A stretch of DNA of 64,000 nucleotides, from assembly GCA_944376695.1 (NCBI GenBank), contig CALWDM010000002.1:36549-100548 (forward strand), given 5' to 3'. The position numbers were made by a program, and so were the translations under genes. This document shows positions 6,905 through 16,497 of this stretch, piece after piece. Source of the stretch: an uncultured Mediterraneibacter sp. Lineage in GTDB: Bacteria > Bacillota > Clostridia > Lachnospirales > Lachnospiraceae. Positions within the stretch are counted from its first letter, which is position 1. Every line of letters starts with the position of its first letter. A model generated the notes under the pieces. It had not been told where the DNA came from. It saw nothing but the letters and a program-made list of their open reading frames with translations, and ran no database searches.

Positions 6905-8956
6905 ATGAAAAAGAAAAAAGGTATGCGCTTAAAAGGACAGCTCAGGATGTATATGAACTGGCCGCTTATCATGACGATCCTGCTGGCGGCAATGAATTTC
7001 TGGCTCTATATGATCGACAGAAAAGCGGGATTCATGATGTCCGTGTTTATCCTGGTTTATCTTGCCATTGCGGGTGGGCTGTATTTTTATAACCGCTCTC
7101 TGATCCTGGCGGATCTGATCCAGTTTTCAGCGCAGTACAAAGGGATCGAGCACACCCTGCTGAAAGAGCTCGCCGTGCCTTATGCGATCGCCCTGGAGGA
7201 CGGGCGTATCCTGTGGAGAAACGACGCCTTTGACGCCCTGATGACGCAGGGACCGAGAAAAGAGAAATACCTGTATAAAATGATACCGGACCTTCATCCG
7301 GGAGTATTCCCCAGGGGCGATCTGGATCATTCGCTGATGGAAGTGACCTATAAAGACAGAGATTATCAGGCGGAACTGCGCCGTGTGTCCCTGAAAGGGT
7401 TCAGCCAGAAGGAGGAACTTCTCCAGATTCCGGAAGACGAAGAATTCTTTGTGGCCGTGTCCATGCAGGATGTGACAGAGCTCAACGCATACATCCGGGA
7501 GAATGAAGACCAGAGGATGATCGCAGGGCTGATCTACATCGACAATTACGACGAGGTCATGGAAAGCGTCGAGGAAGTGCGCCAGTCGCTGCTTGTGGCG
7601 CTGATCGACAGAAAGATCAATAAATACATCGGCGATGTGGACGGCATTGTCAAAAAAATGGAGAAGGACAAGTATTTCATTGTTCTTAAGAGAGAAAGCT
7701 ACAAAAAGATTTCGGAAGATAAATTCTCACTTCTGGAGGAGGTAAAGCAGGTCAATATCGGGAATGCCCGCTCAGCGACTCTGAGTATCGGGCTTGGGAT
7801 GAATACCGCGACATACGCCCTCAGCTATCAGTATGCCCGTGTGGCGATCGACCTGGCGCTTGCGAGAGGCGGGGACCAGGCCGTTATCAAAGACTGCAGC
7901 GGCATTACGTATTTCGGCGGGAAAAAGGAGCAGACCTCAAAGAATACCCGTGTGAAAGCCCGTGTCAAGGCGGAGGCGCTGCGGGAGTTTATCGTCACAA
8001 AGGATCAGGTCATCATCATGGGGCATAAGATCGCGGACCCGGATTCTTTCGGCGCGTGCATGGGAATATACAGAGCGGCTGTAAGCCTGGAGAAAAAGGC
8101 GCACATTATCATCAACACAGTGACAGAGTCAGTGCGGCCTCTGTATGATGAGATCGCGGAGAGTCCGGCGTATGAGGATGACATTTTCCTTACATCAGAC
8201 CAGGCGCTTGATTATTTTACGGATAATACGATGGTCGTTGTGGTGGATACGAATAAGCCACAGATGACGGAGTGTCCGGAGCTTCTGAGACGCTCCCGCA
8301 TGACCGCGGTACTGGATCATCACAGACAGAGCAGCAATGTGATTGAGAATGCGGTGCTGTCCTATGTGGAGCCATATTCTTCCTCCACCTGTGAAATGGT
8401 CGCGGAAGTGCTCCAGTACATCGCGGATGACATTAAGATCCCGTCTGTGGAGGCGGACTGCCTGTATGCGGGGATCATTATCGATACGAGGAATTTTATG
8501 AACCGCACTGGAGTGCGCACGTTTGAAGCGGCCGCGTTTCTGAGAAGATGCGGCGCGGATATTACGCGGGTGCGCAAGATGTTCCGAGATGACATGGCGT
8601 CGTACCGCGCGAAGGCAGAGGCAATGCGCAGGGCAGAGGTGTACCGGAAGGAGTATGCCATCGCAGAGTGCCCCGGGGATATAGAGAGTCCTACGGTGCT
8701 CGCTGCGCAGACTGCGAACGAGCTTCTGGATATCAGCGGGATCAAAGCTTCCTTTGTCCTGACCGTATATGGGGGCAAGATCTATCTGAGCGCCCGCTCC
8801 ATCGACGAGGTCAATGTACAGATCATCGCGGAGAAGCTGGGAGGAGGCGGTCATATCAATTCCGCTGGAGCGCAGTTTGACCATACGAATATCCAGGAAG
8901 TGACGGCAATACTGAAAGAGACCATCGACGAGATGATCGAGGAAGGAGATATTTAG
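6905..8956 (+). CDS. gdpP: Cyclic-di-AMP phosphodiesterase (GdpP/YybT type)
   Basis: This 683-residue protein has two membrane helices near residues 17-60, a PAS-like region, a degenerate GGDEF domain (about 185-320) and DHH/DHHA1 domains. Metal-binding motifs are intact: MGHKIADPDSFG, VVVVDTNKP, LDHHRQSS, AGIIIDTRNF and the terminal GGGGHINSAGAQ. The family hydrolyses c-di-AMP to pApA and so influences cell wall and potassium homeostasis. It starts a tight operon: the rplI start is 3 bp after its stop and dnaB follows. The length is normal. Confidence 0.94.
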   Translation: MKKKKGMRLKGQLRMYMNWPLIMTILLAAMNFWLYMIDRKAGFMMSVFILVYLAIAGGLYFYNRSLILADLIQFSAQYKGIEHTLLKELAVPYAIALEDGRILWRNDAFDALMTQGPRKEKYLYKMIPDLHPGVFPRGDLDHSLMEVTYKDRDYQAELRRVSLKGFSQKEELLQIPEDEEFFVAVSMQDVTELNAYIRENEDQRMIAGLIYIDNYDEVMESVEEVRQSLLVALIDRKINKYIGDVDGIVKKMEKDKYFIVLKRESYKKISEDKFSLLEEVKQVNIGNARSATLSIGLGMNTATYALSYQYARVAIDLALARGGDQAVIKDCSGITYFGGKKEQTSKNTRVKARVKAEALREFIVTKDQVIIMGHKIADPDSFGACMGIYRAAVSLEKKAHIIINTVTESVRPLYDEIAESPAYEDDIFLTSDQALDYFTDNTMVVVVDTNKPQMTECPELLRRSRMTAVLDHHRQSSNVIENAVLSYVEPYSSSTCEMVAEVLQYIADDIKIPSVEADCLYAGIIIDTRNFMNRTGVRTFEAAAFLRRCGADITRVRKMFRDDMASYRAKAEAMRRAEVYRKEYAIAECPGDIESPTVLAAQTANELLDISGIKASFVLTVYGGKIYLSARSIDEVNVQIIAEKLGGGGHINSAGAQFDHTNIQEVTAILKETIDEMIEEGDI

Positions 8957-8959
8957 AAC

Positions 8960-9409
8960 ATGAAAGTGATCTTATTGCAGGATGTAAAATCTCTCGGGAA
9001 AAAGGGAGAGATCGTAAATGTAAACGACGGATACGCGAGGAATTTTATCCTGCCTAAAAAACTTGGGGCAGAGGCGACAGGGAAAAATCTGAACGATTTA
9101 AAGTTGCAGAAAAACAATGAGAAAAAAGTGGCTCAGGAGAATCTGGACGCGGCTAAGAAGCTGGCGGCGGAACTTGCAGAAGGGCATGTGGAGCTCTCGA
9201 TCAGGATCGGCGAGGGCGGCAGGGCGTTCGGCTCTGTGTCCGGCAAGGAGATTGCGGCGGCAGTGAAGGAGCAGATGAATCTGGAGGTGGACAGGAAAAA
9301 GATCCAGCTCAAAGAGACAATCAAGTCTCCCGGCACACACATGGCGGCTGTCAAACTTCACCCGGAAGTGACAGCGGAGCTGAAAGTAGTCGTGAAGGAA
9401 GAAGCATAA
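8960..9409 (+). CDS. rplI: 50S ribosomal protein L9
   Basis: This 149-residue protein begins [19 protein letters not shown] and continues with [12 protein letters not shown], the signature N-terminal domain. A central helix (about 45-75) and the C-terminal domain ([16 protein letters not shown]) follow. It is encoded between gdpP (3 bp gap) and dnaB (13 bp gap), the common Firmicute arrangement. Confidence 0.96.
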   Translation: MKVILLQDVKSLGKKGEIVNVNDGYARNFILPKKLGAEATGKNLNDLKLQKNNEKKVAQENLDAAKKLAAELAEGHVELSIRIGEGGRAFGSVSGKEIAAAVKEQMNLEVDRKKIQLKETIKSPGTHMAAVKLHPEVTAELKVVVKEEA

Positions 9410-9422
9410 GGAGAAATTCTTC

Positions 9423-10769
9423 ATGGAAAATACAGAAGCGGCAATGAAACGGATACCGCCCCACAGCATTGAGGCAGAGCAGGCAGTGCTGGGGGCGATG
9501 CTCATGAATAAGGATGCTGTGCTGGTGGCCTCGGAGATGCTCGCGGGCAGGGACTTCTACCAGACGGCTTACGGAATCCTGTTTGACGCCGTGGTGGAGC
9601 TTTTTAAAGAAGGGCGTCCGGTGGACCTGATTACTTTGCAGGAGCATCTGAAAGCAAAGGACGTGCCCCCGGAGATCAGCAGTATGGAATATGCCAGGGA
9701 GCTTCTAGCAGGCGCACAGACATCTGCGAATATTAAATATTACGCTGAGATCGTCAGGGATAAGGCGATCCTGCGCAGGCTCATCAGGCTCAATGAGGAA
9801 ACAGCCAATATCTGCTATCTGGAAAACAAGCCTCTGGAAGAGATTCTGGAGCAGACAGAAAAGCAGGTTTTTGAGCTTGTGGAGCACGGCAATTCCCAGG
9901 AGTATGTGCCCATCCGCCAGGTCGTGCTCAACGCGCTTGACGTGATCGAAAAGGCGTCAAAGACTAAAGGGACGGTGACCGGCATCCCCACAGGATTTAT
10001 TGACCTTGATTATAAACTGTCCGGGCTTCAGCGCTCGGATCTGGTGCTGATCGCGGCGCGCCCCTCCATGGGAAAGACAGCGTTCGTGCTTAATATCGCG
10101 CAGCATGTGGCATTCCGCCAGAATCTGGCGGTGGCGATCTTCAGTCTTGAGATGTCCAAAGAACAGCTCGTGAACCGTCTTTTCTCCCTGGAATCCCATG
10201 TGGACGCCCAGGTGCTGAGGACGGGAAACCTGACGGATACAGACTGGGAGAAGCTGATCGAGGGGGCTGGGACGATCGGCAATTCCAGGATGATCATTGA
10301 CGATACCTCTGGTATCTCGATCTCGGAGATGCGGTCAAAGTGCCGGAAATATAAGCTGGAACAGGGGCTTGACCTGATTATTATCGACTATCTCCAGCTC
10401 ATGAGCGGAAGCGGCGGCAGGAAGAATGAAAGCCGGCAGCAGGAGATCTCGGAGATCTCACGCTCGCTGAAAGGGCTTGCAAGAGAGCTGAACGTGCCTG
10501 TCATCGCGCTGTCCCAGCTCAGCCGTGCGGTGGAGCAGAGAACGGACAAGCGCCCCATGCTGTCAGACCTCCGTGAGTCCGGGGCGATCGAGCAGGATGC
10601 GGACGTATGTATGTTTATCTACAGGGATGACTATTATAATCCGGACACAGAGGATAAGAATATAGCGGAGATCATCATCGCAAAGCAGAGGAACGGCCCC
10701 ATCGGAACCGTGCGCCTTGCGTGGATGCCGCAGTACACACGCTTTGGGAATGAACTGCGGCAGCAGTAG
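9423..10769 (+). CDS. dnaB: Replicative DNA helicase DnaB
   Basis: This 448-residue protein has the DnaB N-terminal helical domain (HSIEAEQAVLGAML) and a RecA-like C-terminal domain with Walker A ARPSMGKTAF at about residue 215, Walker B LIIIDYLQLM at about 318 and the arginine finger region LSQLSRAVEQR. It is a hexameric 5'-3' helicase at the replication fork. It is the last gene of the gdpP-rplI-dnaB operon and converges with a minus-strand gene 39 bp away. No intein is seen. Confidence 0.96.
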   Translation: MENTEAAMKRIPPHSIEAEQAVLGAMLMNKDAVLVASEMLAGRDFYQTAYGILFDAVVELFKEGRPVDLITLQEHLKAKDVPPEISSMEYARELLAGAQTSANIKYYAEIVRDKAILRRLIRLNEETANICYLENKPLEEILEQTEKQVFELVEHGNSQEYVPIRQVVLNALDVIEKASKTKGTVTGIPTGFIDLDYKLSGLQRSDLVLIAARPSMGKTAFVLNIAQHVAFRQNLAVAIFSLEMSKEQLVNRLFSLESHVDAQVLRTGNLTDTDWEKLIEGAGTIGNSRMIIDDTSGISISEMRSKCRKYKLEQGLDLIIIDYLQLMSGSGGRKNESRQQEISEISRSLKGLARELNVPVIALSQLSRAVEQRTDKRPMLSDLRESGAIEQDADVCMFIYRDDYYNPDTEDKNIAEIIIAKQRNGPIGTVRLAWMPQYTRFGNELRQQ

Positions 10770-10808
10770 AGGCACCCTGGGAATGATCTGTGGGAGTGGC
10801 AGAGACGT

Positions 10809-11468
10809 CTATGTAAAGATTTTTCTCAGGCGCATGATGGCGCTGCCTTTGGCGGACTCTTTCCGGGTCGCCTGCTGCTGGCGGATCAGGGAATCCAGCC
10901 TGCGGAAGTGTTCTTCCTGCTGGCGTTCCTTTGCCTGAAGGAGAAAATCCATTTCATGTACGACATCAGTAGTCACGGCACTGCTGATGTCTTTTTTTAA
11001 CACCGTGTTGTTTTCGCTGAGTGCTTCCCTGAAGACGTCCCCCACCAGGGCGCGTAACTGTTCTACATTTTTCAGGGAGATCATGACGTCCCCTGACTCA
11101 GAGCGGTCGGACGGGGCGTCCGGCAGAGAGGCGGAAGGAGCTGCTGTGCGGGCAGAGGGCAGAGCTGTCACCTGTGGCTCGGACAAAGCGGGCTCCTGCG
11201 CTTTTTCCCTGGCGTCTCCGGATCTGATCTTAAGCCGGGTCTCCCGAAGTTCCGGGATCAGGGGCTTCAATTCTCTCAAAAGCATACCTTCATCTTTTAG
11301 TTTCTTGATGCAGCGGAAAAGCCGGATGTCATCATTGGTATAATATCGGTGGCCCATCTCCGTGCGCCCGATCTTCAGGCCGAGCTCTTCTTCCCAGTAT
11401 CTGAGCACGTGGGATTCTACGTCTACCTGTTTCGCGGCTTCGGAAATCATAAATCTGACCTCGCCCAT
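10809..11468 (-). CDS. MerR-like regulator with C-terminal coiled coil
   Basis: This 219-residue protein has an N-terminal MerR-type winged helix (MISEAAKQVDVESHVLRYWE; MGHRYYTNDDIRLFRCIKKL) at residues 7-75, a Pro/Ala/Ser-rich linker at about 95-125, and a long Gln/Glu/Arg-rich coiled coil to the end. It has no ligand cysteine pattern and no effector domain. Related proteins in Lachnospiraceae are free-standing and of unknown role. An AGGAGGT site lies 5' of the start. Confidence 0.8.
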   Translation of the reverse strand: MGEVRFMISEAAKQVDVESHVLRYWEEELGLKIGRTEMGHRYYTNDDIRLFRCIKKLKDEGMLLRELKPLIPELRETRLKIRSGDAREKAQEPALSEPQVTALPSARTAAPSASLPDAPSDRSESGDVMISLKNVEQLRALVGDVFREALSENNTVLKKDISSAVTTDVVHEMDFLLQAKERQQEEHFRRLDSLIRQQQATRKESAKGSAIMRLRKIFT

Positions 11469-11712
11469 TAATATTTATACCTCCTTATTCTGATCTGCCG
11501 ATCTGTAAGCGGGATGCATTGAAGCATTACGGTTGAGCCCTCGGAGAGCTGTCCCCGCTTTACGCACATTATAGCACAGGGGGAAGCGGGGGAAGGAAAC
11601 AATCGTTCGTGAAGTTACGACAATTTCTTCCCGGCAGATACTGTTTGCACCGTTCTCACGGATGGAAAACGGCAGCGTTATGCCGTCATGCAAGGGGCAG
11701 GCCAAACGCAGG

Positions 11713-12444
11713 TCAGGCGGTGAGGATCTCTGTTATGCGTTTCATATCCATATGTTGCAGGATATGGTCTGCGTCAGGCAGAGGCTCCTCTGGAGAGATA
11801 TCCGTGCGCACATACAAGGTGTGCAGTCCTGCCTGCTTCGCGCCGGAGATATCGCAGACGCCGTCATTTCCGATCATAATGGCAGTCTCCCGCCGAATCT
11901 GATATTCAGAGAGCAGTTTCTCAAAGAAAAGCTGATCCGGTTTCTTGCATCCGTGTTCAGACGAGATGTAAATGCCGTCAAAACAGGAGGAGATACCGAG
12001 GGCACGCATTTCATACCGCGTGAAAATCTTCTGGGCGTTGGAAAGCAGATACAGTTTTTTCCCAGCGGCCCTTACGGCGGAAAGCATCTCTGCTGTGCCA
12101 TCGTAGAGACGGAGGCGCCGGGTGGACAGGACGCGGAAAAACTGACCGGCATGCATGACAAGAGTGTCATCTGGCTCAACGTCCTTCCGGCGGAACAGTT
12201 CCCGGAATACGTCTTCAATCCTGATTTCGGGAAATGCTTCATGGCTGTCTCTGCGCAGGCCGCGTCTTCCTTCGCTCATACTGAGGGTGAGACGTTCACA
12301 GGCGTTTCTTAACTCCTCAGGCTGCCAGGAAGCTCCGCAGTATGAGTAGAACAGGGCAAGTTTTTCCCAGAGCCCGGGGGCGGATTCATCGGTGCGGATA
12401 TCCACGAGGGTTCCGTACAGGTCAAAGATACAGGTGTCGTACAT
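11713..12444 (-). CDS. HAD-superfamily hydrolase
   Basis: This 243-residue protein has HAD motif I IFDLYGTLVDI at residues 6-16, motif II LLSNAQ at about 133, the motif III lysine in KKPDQLFFEK and motif IV MIGNDGVCDISGAK at about 190. A helical cap lies between motifs I and II. The second Asp of motif I is tyrosine, a known variant in this group (DxYGT). It is probably a small-molecule phosphatase of unknown substrate. It is transcribed alone on the minus strand. Confidence 0.85.
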   Translation of the reverse strand: MYDTCIFDLYGTLVDIRTDESAPGLWEKLALFYSYCGASWQPEELRNACERLTLSMSEGRRGLRRDSHEAFPEIRIEDVFRELFRRKDVEPDDTLVMHAGQFFRVLSTRRLRLYDGTAEMLSAVRAAGKKLYLLSNAQKIFTRYEMRALGISSCFDGIYISSEHGCKKPDQLFFEKLLSEYQIRRETAIMIGNDGVCDISGAKQAGLHTLYVRTDISPEEPLPDADHILQHMDMKRITEILTA

Positions 12445-12599
12445 TGTCTTCTATCCGTCCTTTCTGCCGGCTGCCGGAGGCTCTGGCATTGCGTACAATC
12501 CGGCGCAGTGATTATAATATTATAAACTCCGGCAGGGAAAAGTACAAGATGCTGCCTGCGATCTGAGAGCGTTCCTTGCCTGTGCTCTGAAAGTGTTGC

Positions 12600-12629
12600 T
12601 TGACTCGCACAGTATGGAAAACTTATAAT
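12600..12629 (+). promoter_or_regulatory. Promoter for the DUF3788/GNAT genes
   Basis: TTGACT (12600-12605) and a perfect TATAAT (12624-12629) are separated by 18 bp, 64 bp before the DUF3788 start. Confidence 0.65.
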
Positions 12630-12693
12630 CAGGTGAAAAGAAGAGCGGAAAGGACTCTTAACAAAATATGTGAGAAGACAGGGGAAAATAAAA

Positions 12694-13116
12694 ATGATAG
12701 ATATAAAAGATAAGGGATACCGTCCCACTTTAGAGGAAATAGGCGAATATATCGCCAATCCTGTTTTTACGCAGTTCTGTTCAGACATGAAAACGCAATA
12801 TGACTGCGTCGGGAAAACCGAGTACAGTTCCTGCAGCTGGATGCCCGGCTGGAATGTAAAATTTAAAAAAGCGGGGAAAAACCTGTGTACCGTGTATCCT
12901 CAGGAGGGCTTCTTTACGATTTTGATCGTGGCCGGGGAGAAAGAGCGGACGGCGGTTGAGGCAGTCCTTCCGTCGTGCGCTCCGGAAGCCCGGGAAGTAT
13001 ATGAGCAGACAGAAGCTGGAAACGGGCAGAAATGGCTGATGTTTGACGTGGAAGATGCGGAGGAAATGTACAGGGATATATTTCGTTTGATCGGGATCCG
13101 AAGGAGAGCAAAGTAA
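12694..13116 (+). CDS. DUF3788 domain protein
   Basis: This protein of about 140 residues has the DUF3788 pattern: an N-terminal PTLEEIGEYIANPVFTQF, then WMPGWNVKFKKAGKNLCTVYP, FFTILIVAGEKE and a C-terminal GQKWLMFDVED. Function is unknown; the family is cytosolic and widespread in gut Firmicutes and Bacteroidetes. I chose ATG 12694, preceded by GGGG at a normal distance, over the upstream GTG at 12670. A GNAT gene follows after 29 bp. Confidence 0.82.
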   Translation: MIDIKDKGYRPTLEEIGEYIANPVFTQFCSDMKTQYDCVGKTEYSSCSWMPGWNVKFKKAGKNLCTVYPQEGFFTILIVAGEKERTAVEAVLPSCAPEAREVYEQTEAGNGQKWLMFDVEDAEEMYRDIFRLIGIRRRAK

Positions 13117-13145
13117 AGCGGAATTTAGTTTGAGAGGTTGAGAAG

Positions 13146-13589
13146 ATGAAGAAAATAACGGAAGTAAAAGAGAGGACACCGGAGCTTATCGACAAGCTTC
13201 TGAAAGTGTGGGAAGGCTCTGTGAGGGCTACTCACCTGTTTCTGTCAGACAGCGAGATTGACAGCATAAAGGAATACGTGCCGCAGGCGCTGGGCGGGAT
13301 CGCCCATCTGATCATCGCGGGGGAGTCGGAAAACTGCCCGGCGGCATTTATGGGAATTGAGGACGGCTCGCTGGAAATGCTGTTCATCGCCCCGGAGGAG
13401 CGGGGGAAAGGGCTGGGAAAGCGACTGATCCGGTACGGGATCGAGAACTGCGGCGTGGAGCGGCTGGCGGTGAATGAGCAGAATCCCCAGGCAAAGGGAT
13501 TTTACGAGCATATGGGATTCCGGGTTTATAAGAGAACAGAGCTGGACGAGCAGGGAAATCCGTATCCGCTGTTGTATATGAGGCGGTGA
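13146..13589 (+). CDS. GNAT family N-acetyltransferase
   Basis: This 147-residue protein has the acetyl-CoA-binding motif A EERGKGLGKRLI at about residues 85-96 and a typical NPQAKGFYEHMGF at about 117-129. The substrate is unknown. It sits 29 bp after the DUF3788 gene and 10 bp ahead of a broken TOTE-type gene, with a good GAGAGGTTGAGAAG ribosome region. Confidence 0.88.
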   Translation: MKKITEVKERTPELIDKLLKVWEGSVRATHLFLSDSEIDSIKEYVPQALGGIAHLIIAGESENCPAAFMGIEDGSLEMLFIAPEERGKGLGKRLIRYGIENCGVERLAVNEQNPQAKGFYEHMGFRVYKRTELDEQGNPYPLLYMRR

Positions 13590-13599
13590 GAAGGACAGG

Positions 13600-14549
13600 A
13601 TGAGGACGCCGGTTGAAAACATCACCATGCTGCAGAAACAGATCAATGACCTGCAGCTGGAAAATCAAATATTGAAGGATCTGCTGGAGCGTTCCGGTAT
13701 CCCTTACAGGCAGGAGACAGCCCGGATCAGAGAGTCGGAGCAGGAGGGGTGATACGATCCGGATCAGGGAGCGCGGATCATCTATCCGAAGCAGACACGG
13801 ATGAAATGGCGAATCTGTTTTACGCCAGGTTCTGGGGGCGGCAGGACGTCTACGCAAAGAGAAGCGAGAAGAAAAGTACCGGCGAAGCGGGATACTACAC
13901 GCAGTGCTGGAACTTCTGGCAGGAGATATGTCCGAAAGCGCACGGCAGAAAAATGAACTGTAAGGATTGTCCCCATCAGGCGTATAAGCAGCTAACGAAA
14001 GCAGATATCCCCGCCCATCTCCAGAGGAAATCTCATAACGGTTCGGACGTGATCGGAGTGTATCCGTTGCTGAAAAACGGGACATGCCGTTTCCTTGTAT
14101 TTGATTTTGACAATCACGAAAGCGGCGCGGTTAAGAATGATTTTGCAAATACAGGAGACGCCTGGATCGAAGAGGTAGAAGCGATGCGTACGATCTGCTG
14201 CTTAAACGGGATCGGTCCGCTGGTGGAGCGCTCGAGATCCGGCAGAGGGGCGCATATCTGGATCTTCTTTGATAAGCCGGTTTCGGCGGCGCTTGCGAGA
14301 AGATTTGGCTTTGCCCTGTTGGATAAAGGGGCGGAGCAGGTGAATCTGAAGTCGTTCCAATATTACGACAGGATGCTGCCCGCGCAGGATACTCTCCCGG
14401 AAGGAAACGCTGGCGCTGGTCGCTACCGGAAGCCTGATCGGAGAGGGCTTTGATTTCCCGCGTCTTGATACGCTGATCATGGCAACGCCGGTTTCCTTCC
14501 AAAGTGTAGTAGAGCAGTATGCCGGACGCCTGAACCGGGATTATGCCGG
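13600..14549 (+). pseudogene. Broken TOTE-type archaeo-eukaryotic primase/helicase gene
   Basis: Three pieces of one gene are recognisable in order. First is a 50-residue coiled-coil start (13600-13752) resembling the N-terminus of TOTE conflict-system proteins, ending in TGA that overlaps a GTG. Second is an AEP primase domain in another frame (13749 to about 14390) with the catalytic DFD in FLVFDFDNH and the motif VERSRSGRGAHIW. Third is a short SF2 helicase tail in yet another frame (about 14395-14549) with VATGSLIGEGFDFP and the motif VI piece QYAGRLNRDYAGK. The helicase core between them is missing, so a large internal deletion is inferred. Whether the first stop is a frameshift or a natural split is uncertain. 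Confidence 0.75.
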
Positions 14550-14872
14550 TAAAGAACAGGAAGTTCCACAGATTGTCCTGGGTGGAATCTATGTCGTCGC
14601 AGGTGATGTCCTCGCGGATCGGCTTTGTGATCGTATGCAGCCTGTGACTACGGCAAATTCCAGTGTGTCGTCTGTCTTAAGTGAGGACTCAAACAGGGAG
14701 CAGATCAGAGCCACCATCCTGTCATAGAATCCGCTGAAATATACATTTTCCAGAGGAACATCATACTCGTCGATAAGGATGACTGTCCTGCGGCCGTAGA
14801 AGGAGTGCAGGCATTCGGAGAGAAACTTTTTTCAAAATTTTCCACTCCGATCGGAAGCGGTGTCCATTCCAT
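14549..14872 (-). pseudogene. Remnant of AAA-ATPase-like/PD-(D/E)XK family gene
   Basis: On the minus strand an ATG at 14872, with GGGAG upstream, starts MEWTPLPIGVENFEK, the typical N-terminus of the AAA-ATPase-like family common in Lachnospiraceae. The frame then jumps to TVILIDEYDVPLENVYF (Walker B) and FESSLKTDDTLEFAVVTGC, and then in a third frame to TKPIREDITCDDIDS and NLWNFLFFTG. The P-loop part and the middle of the gene are gone and the C-terminal nuclease domain is absent. It abuts the TOTE remnant tail to tail at about 14545-14550. Family role is unknown. Confidence 0.72.
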
Positions 14873-15135
14873 AATAAAACGTCTCCCTTTTTGTCAGTCT
14901 TTATAGTAACGTTTTTCGTAGCTTTATCTTACTATGTTTGAAAGAGAGGCGCAAGGTTCATTTCAGGCTGGCTGATATGAGTATTTCACATAGGAAGAAA
15001 GATTCGTTTTGAAAATTGGAGATGAAAATACTAAATATTAGTAGTAATTTATAAAATTATTACTTGATTTTAGTAGTATCTGTAATAATCTATAGAAAAG
15101 GATGTTATCTGAAAATGAGAACAGGAGATGGAACG

Positions 15136-15675
15136 ATGGAATTTGCTTTGCAGAAAATATTATATGCATCAGAAGTTAAGATGATACGCAAAAAACTGAA
15201 AATGAAGCAGAAAGAGCTTGCTGCACTGATGAATGTATCAGTCAAGACAGTGGAACACTGGGAGAGCAGCGGGGGCAGCGTATCAGGCGCAGCGGCGGCG
15301 ATGCTCTGCATACTGCAAGAACGCCCGTGGCTTCCGGAAGAGCTGGGGATCCCGGAAAGAGAGTTCCCGCTCCGGCTCAGATATATGAATGGAAACAGGC
15401 TGTGTACGGTAATAGATGTGAATGATACAGAGCAGCGGGTGAAAATAAAAAATTATGTGACTGACCCGCTGTACCGTGCGTTTGGGAAAAATGAGCATCC
15501 CACATACAGTGATTATGAAGCGTTTCTGGAGTCGAGGTGCTTTCCGCGGACAAGAGACAAGATGAAGATCATATTGGAAGAGCTGAATCTTCCATTTTAT
15601 GATCCGTTTCTGATCATTCAGAAAACGAAAGGCGAGATGGCGGAAGATGATTTCTGGATTGGGATTGAGAGGTGA
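15136..15675 (+). CDS. XRE-type HTH protein preceding a HipA/CtkA-like kinase
   Basis: This protein of about 179 residues has an N-terminal Cro/C1 helix-turn-helix (MKQKELAALMNVSVKTVEHWE). Its C-terminal half reads NEHPTYSDYEAFLESRCFPR and ILEELNLPFYDPFLIIQKT, a module that precedes or forms the N-terminal part of CtkA/HipA-like Ser/Thr kinases in Firmicutes. I chose ATG 15136, preceded by GGAG at 8 nt, over the longer frame from 15064. The kinase gene 5 bp downstream is broken, so this looks like the surviving antitoxin-like half of a pair. Confidence 0.72.
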   Translation: MEFALQKILYASEVKMIRKKLKMKQKELAALMNVSVKTVEHWESSGGSVSGAAAAMLCILQERPWLPEELGIPEREFPLRLRYMNGNRLCTVIDVNDTEQRVKIKNYVTDPLYRAFGKNEHPTYSDYEAFLESRCFPRTRDKMKIILEELNLPFYDPFLIIQKTKGEMAEDDFWIGIER

Positions 15676-15680
15676 GGAGC

Positions 15681-16306
15681 ATGATCAGACTTGATGAAAA
15701 GGAGCTTAGAACTGCCGCGCACCAGTCGTCAAAAGGAAATCAGCTGAAATGGGGGGCTGGCAGCTGATCACGCTTGAGAGACTGTTTCAGAATCTGTATG
15801 AACAAAGTTTGTATATGAGTATTTTCAAGATACAGGGAATAGAAGAGAGAGCCCGTTTTCTGACAGAACAGGTGGAACAGATGACCGGTCTTAACGACTT
15901 TGGGGGGTATCTCAGTCGCCTGTTGACGATTGACGCCCTCTTCCTTAATGGAGACAGGCACATGCACAATATTGCTATACTTCATGACGGATCAGGTAAG
16001 TATCACTATTGTCCGGTATTTGACAATGGCAGTGCGCTGTTGTCGGATATACAGATGGACTATCCGCTGGGAGAGGATATTATTGACCTTATTCCTCAGG
16101 TCAGGGCGAAAACACTGAGCGGCGATTTTGCAGAACAGCTGGAGGCAGTAGAAAATCTCTACGGACAGCCGCTGCAGTTCTCTTATAATATACATGATAT
16201 TGAAGATTTGCTGGAGAAAGAACCATATTATCCGGAAGAAATCAAAGTACGGGTGCGCGATATCCTGCTGCGGCAGCGGCGTACATATCAGTACCTGTTC
16301 CGATGA
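15681..16306 (+). pseudogene. HipA/CtkA-like kinase, internally deleted
   Basis: An ATG at 15681 with GAGGAG upstream starts MIRLDEKELRTAAHQSSKGN, the normal N-terminus, but the frame stops at about 15767. A second frame from 15749 continues WQLITLERLFQNLYEQ and runs to the normal end. It has the kinase catalytic loop NGDRHMHNIAIL and the DFG-like VFDNGSAL. By comparison with the family, roughly 100 codons covering the N-lobe and ATP-binding region are missing at about 15750, with a frameshift. The remaining 185-residue piece is unlikely to be an active kinase. Confidence 0.72.
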
Positions 16307-16316
16307 AAATAATGAA

Positions 16317-16367
16317 CAATGAAAAAGGGATGCCGAACTAATTCAGTACGGCATCCCTTTTTCATTG
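16317..16367. terminator. Bidirectional intrinsic terminator
   Basis: Perfect 19-bp arms (16317-16335 and 16349-16367) contain CAATGAAAAAGGGATGCCG and its complement. T-runs lie within the 3' arm on both strands, so it can stop transcription both ways. Confidence 0.9.
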
Positions 16368-16497
16368 CAGTCGAGATACCTCGCGAAATTTACAAAGGCT
16401 TTTCTGGAACAAACAATCAGCACAACCGGAAAAGGGTATTGCTATCACGCTAACGTTATGGCGTATGCTCTGATGTACGGGGAAAGGAAAAGCCTTA

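Noticed and set aside
11475-11705. Minus-strand 76-codon frame between MerR-like and HAD genes
   Set aside because: No ribosome site and no family pattern; it covers the probable promoter region of the MerR-like gene.
15064-15135. Longer N-terminus for the HTH protein from 15064
   Set aside because: The extra residues (MILVVSVIIYRKGC) look like translated leader DNA and the ATG at 15136 has a better ribosome site.
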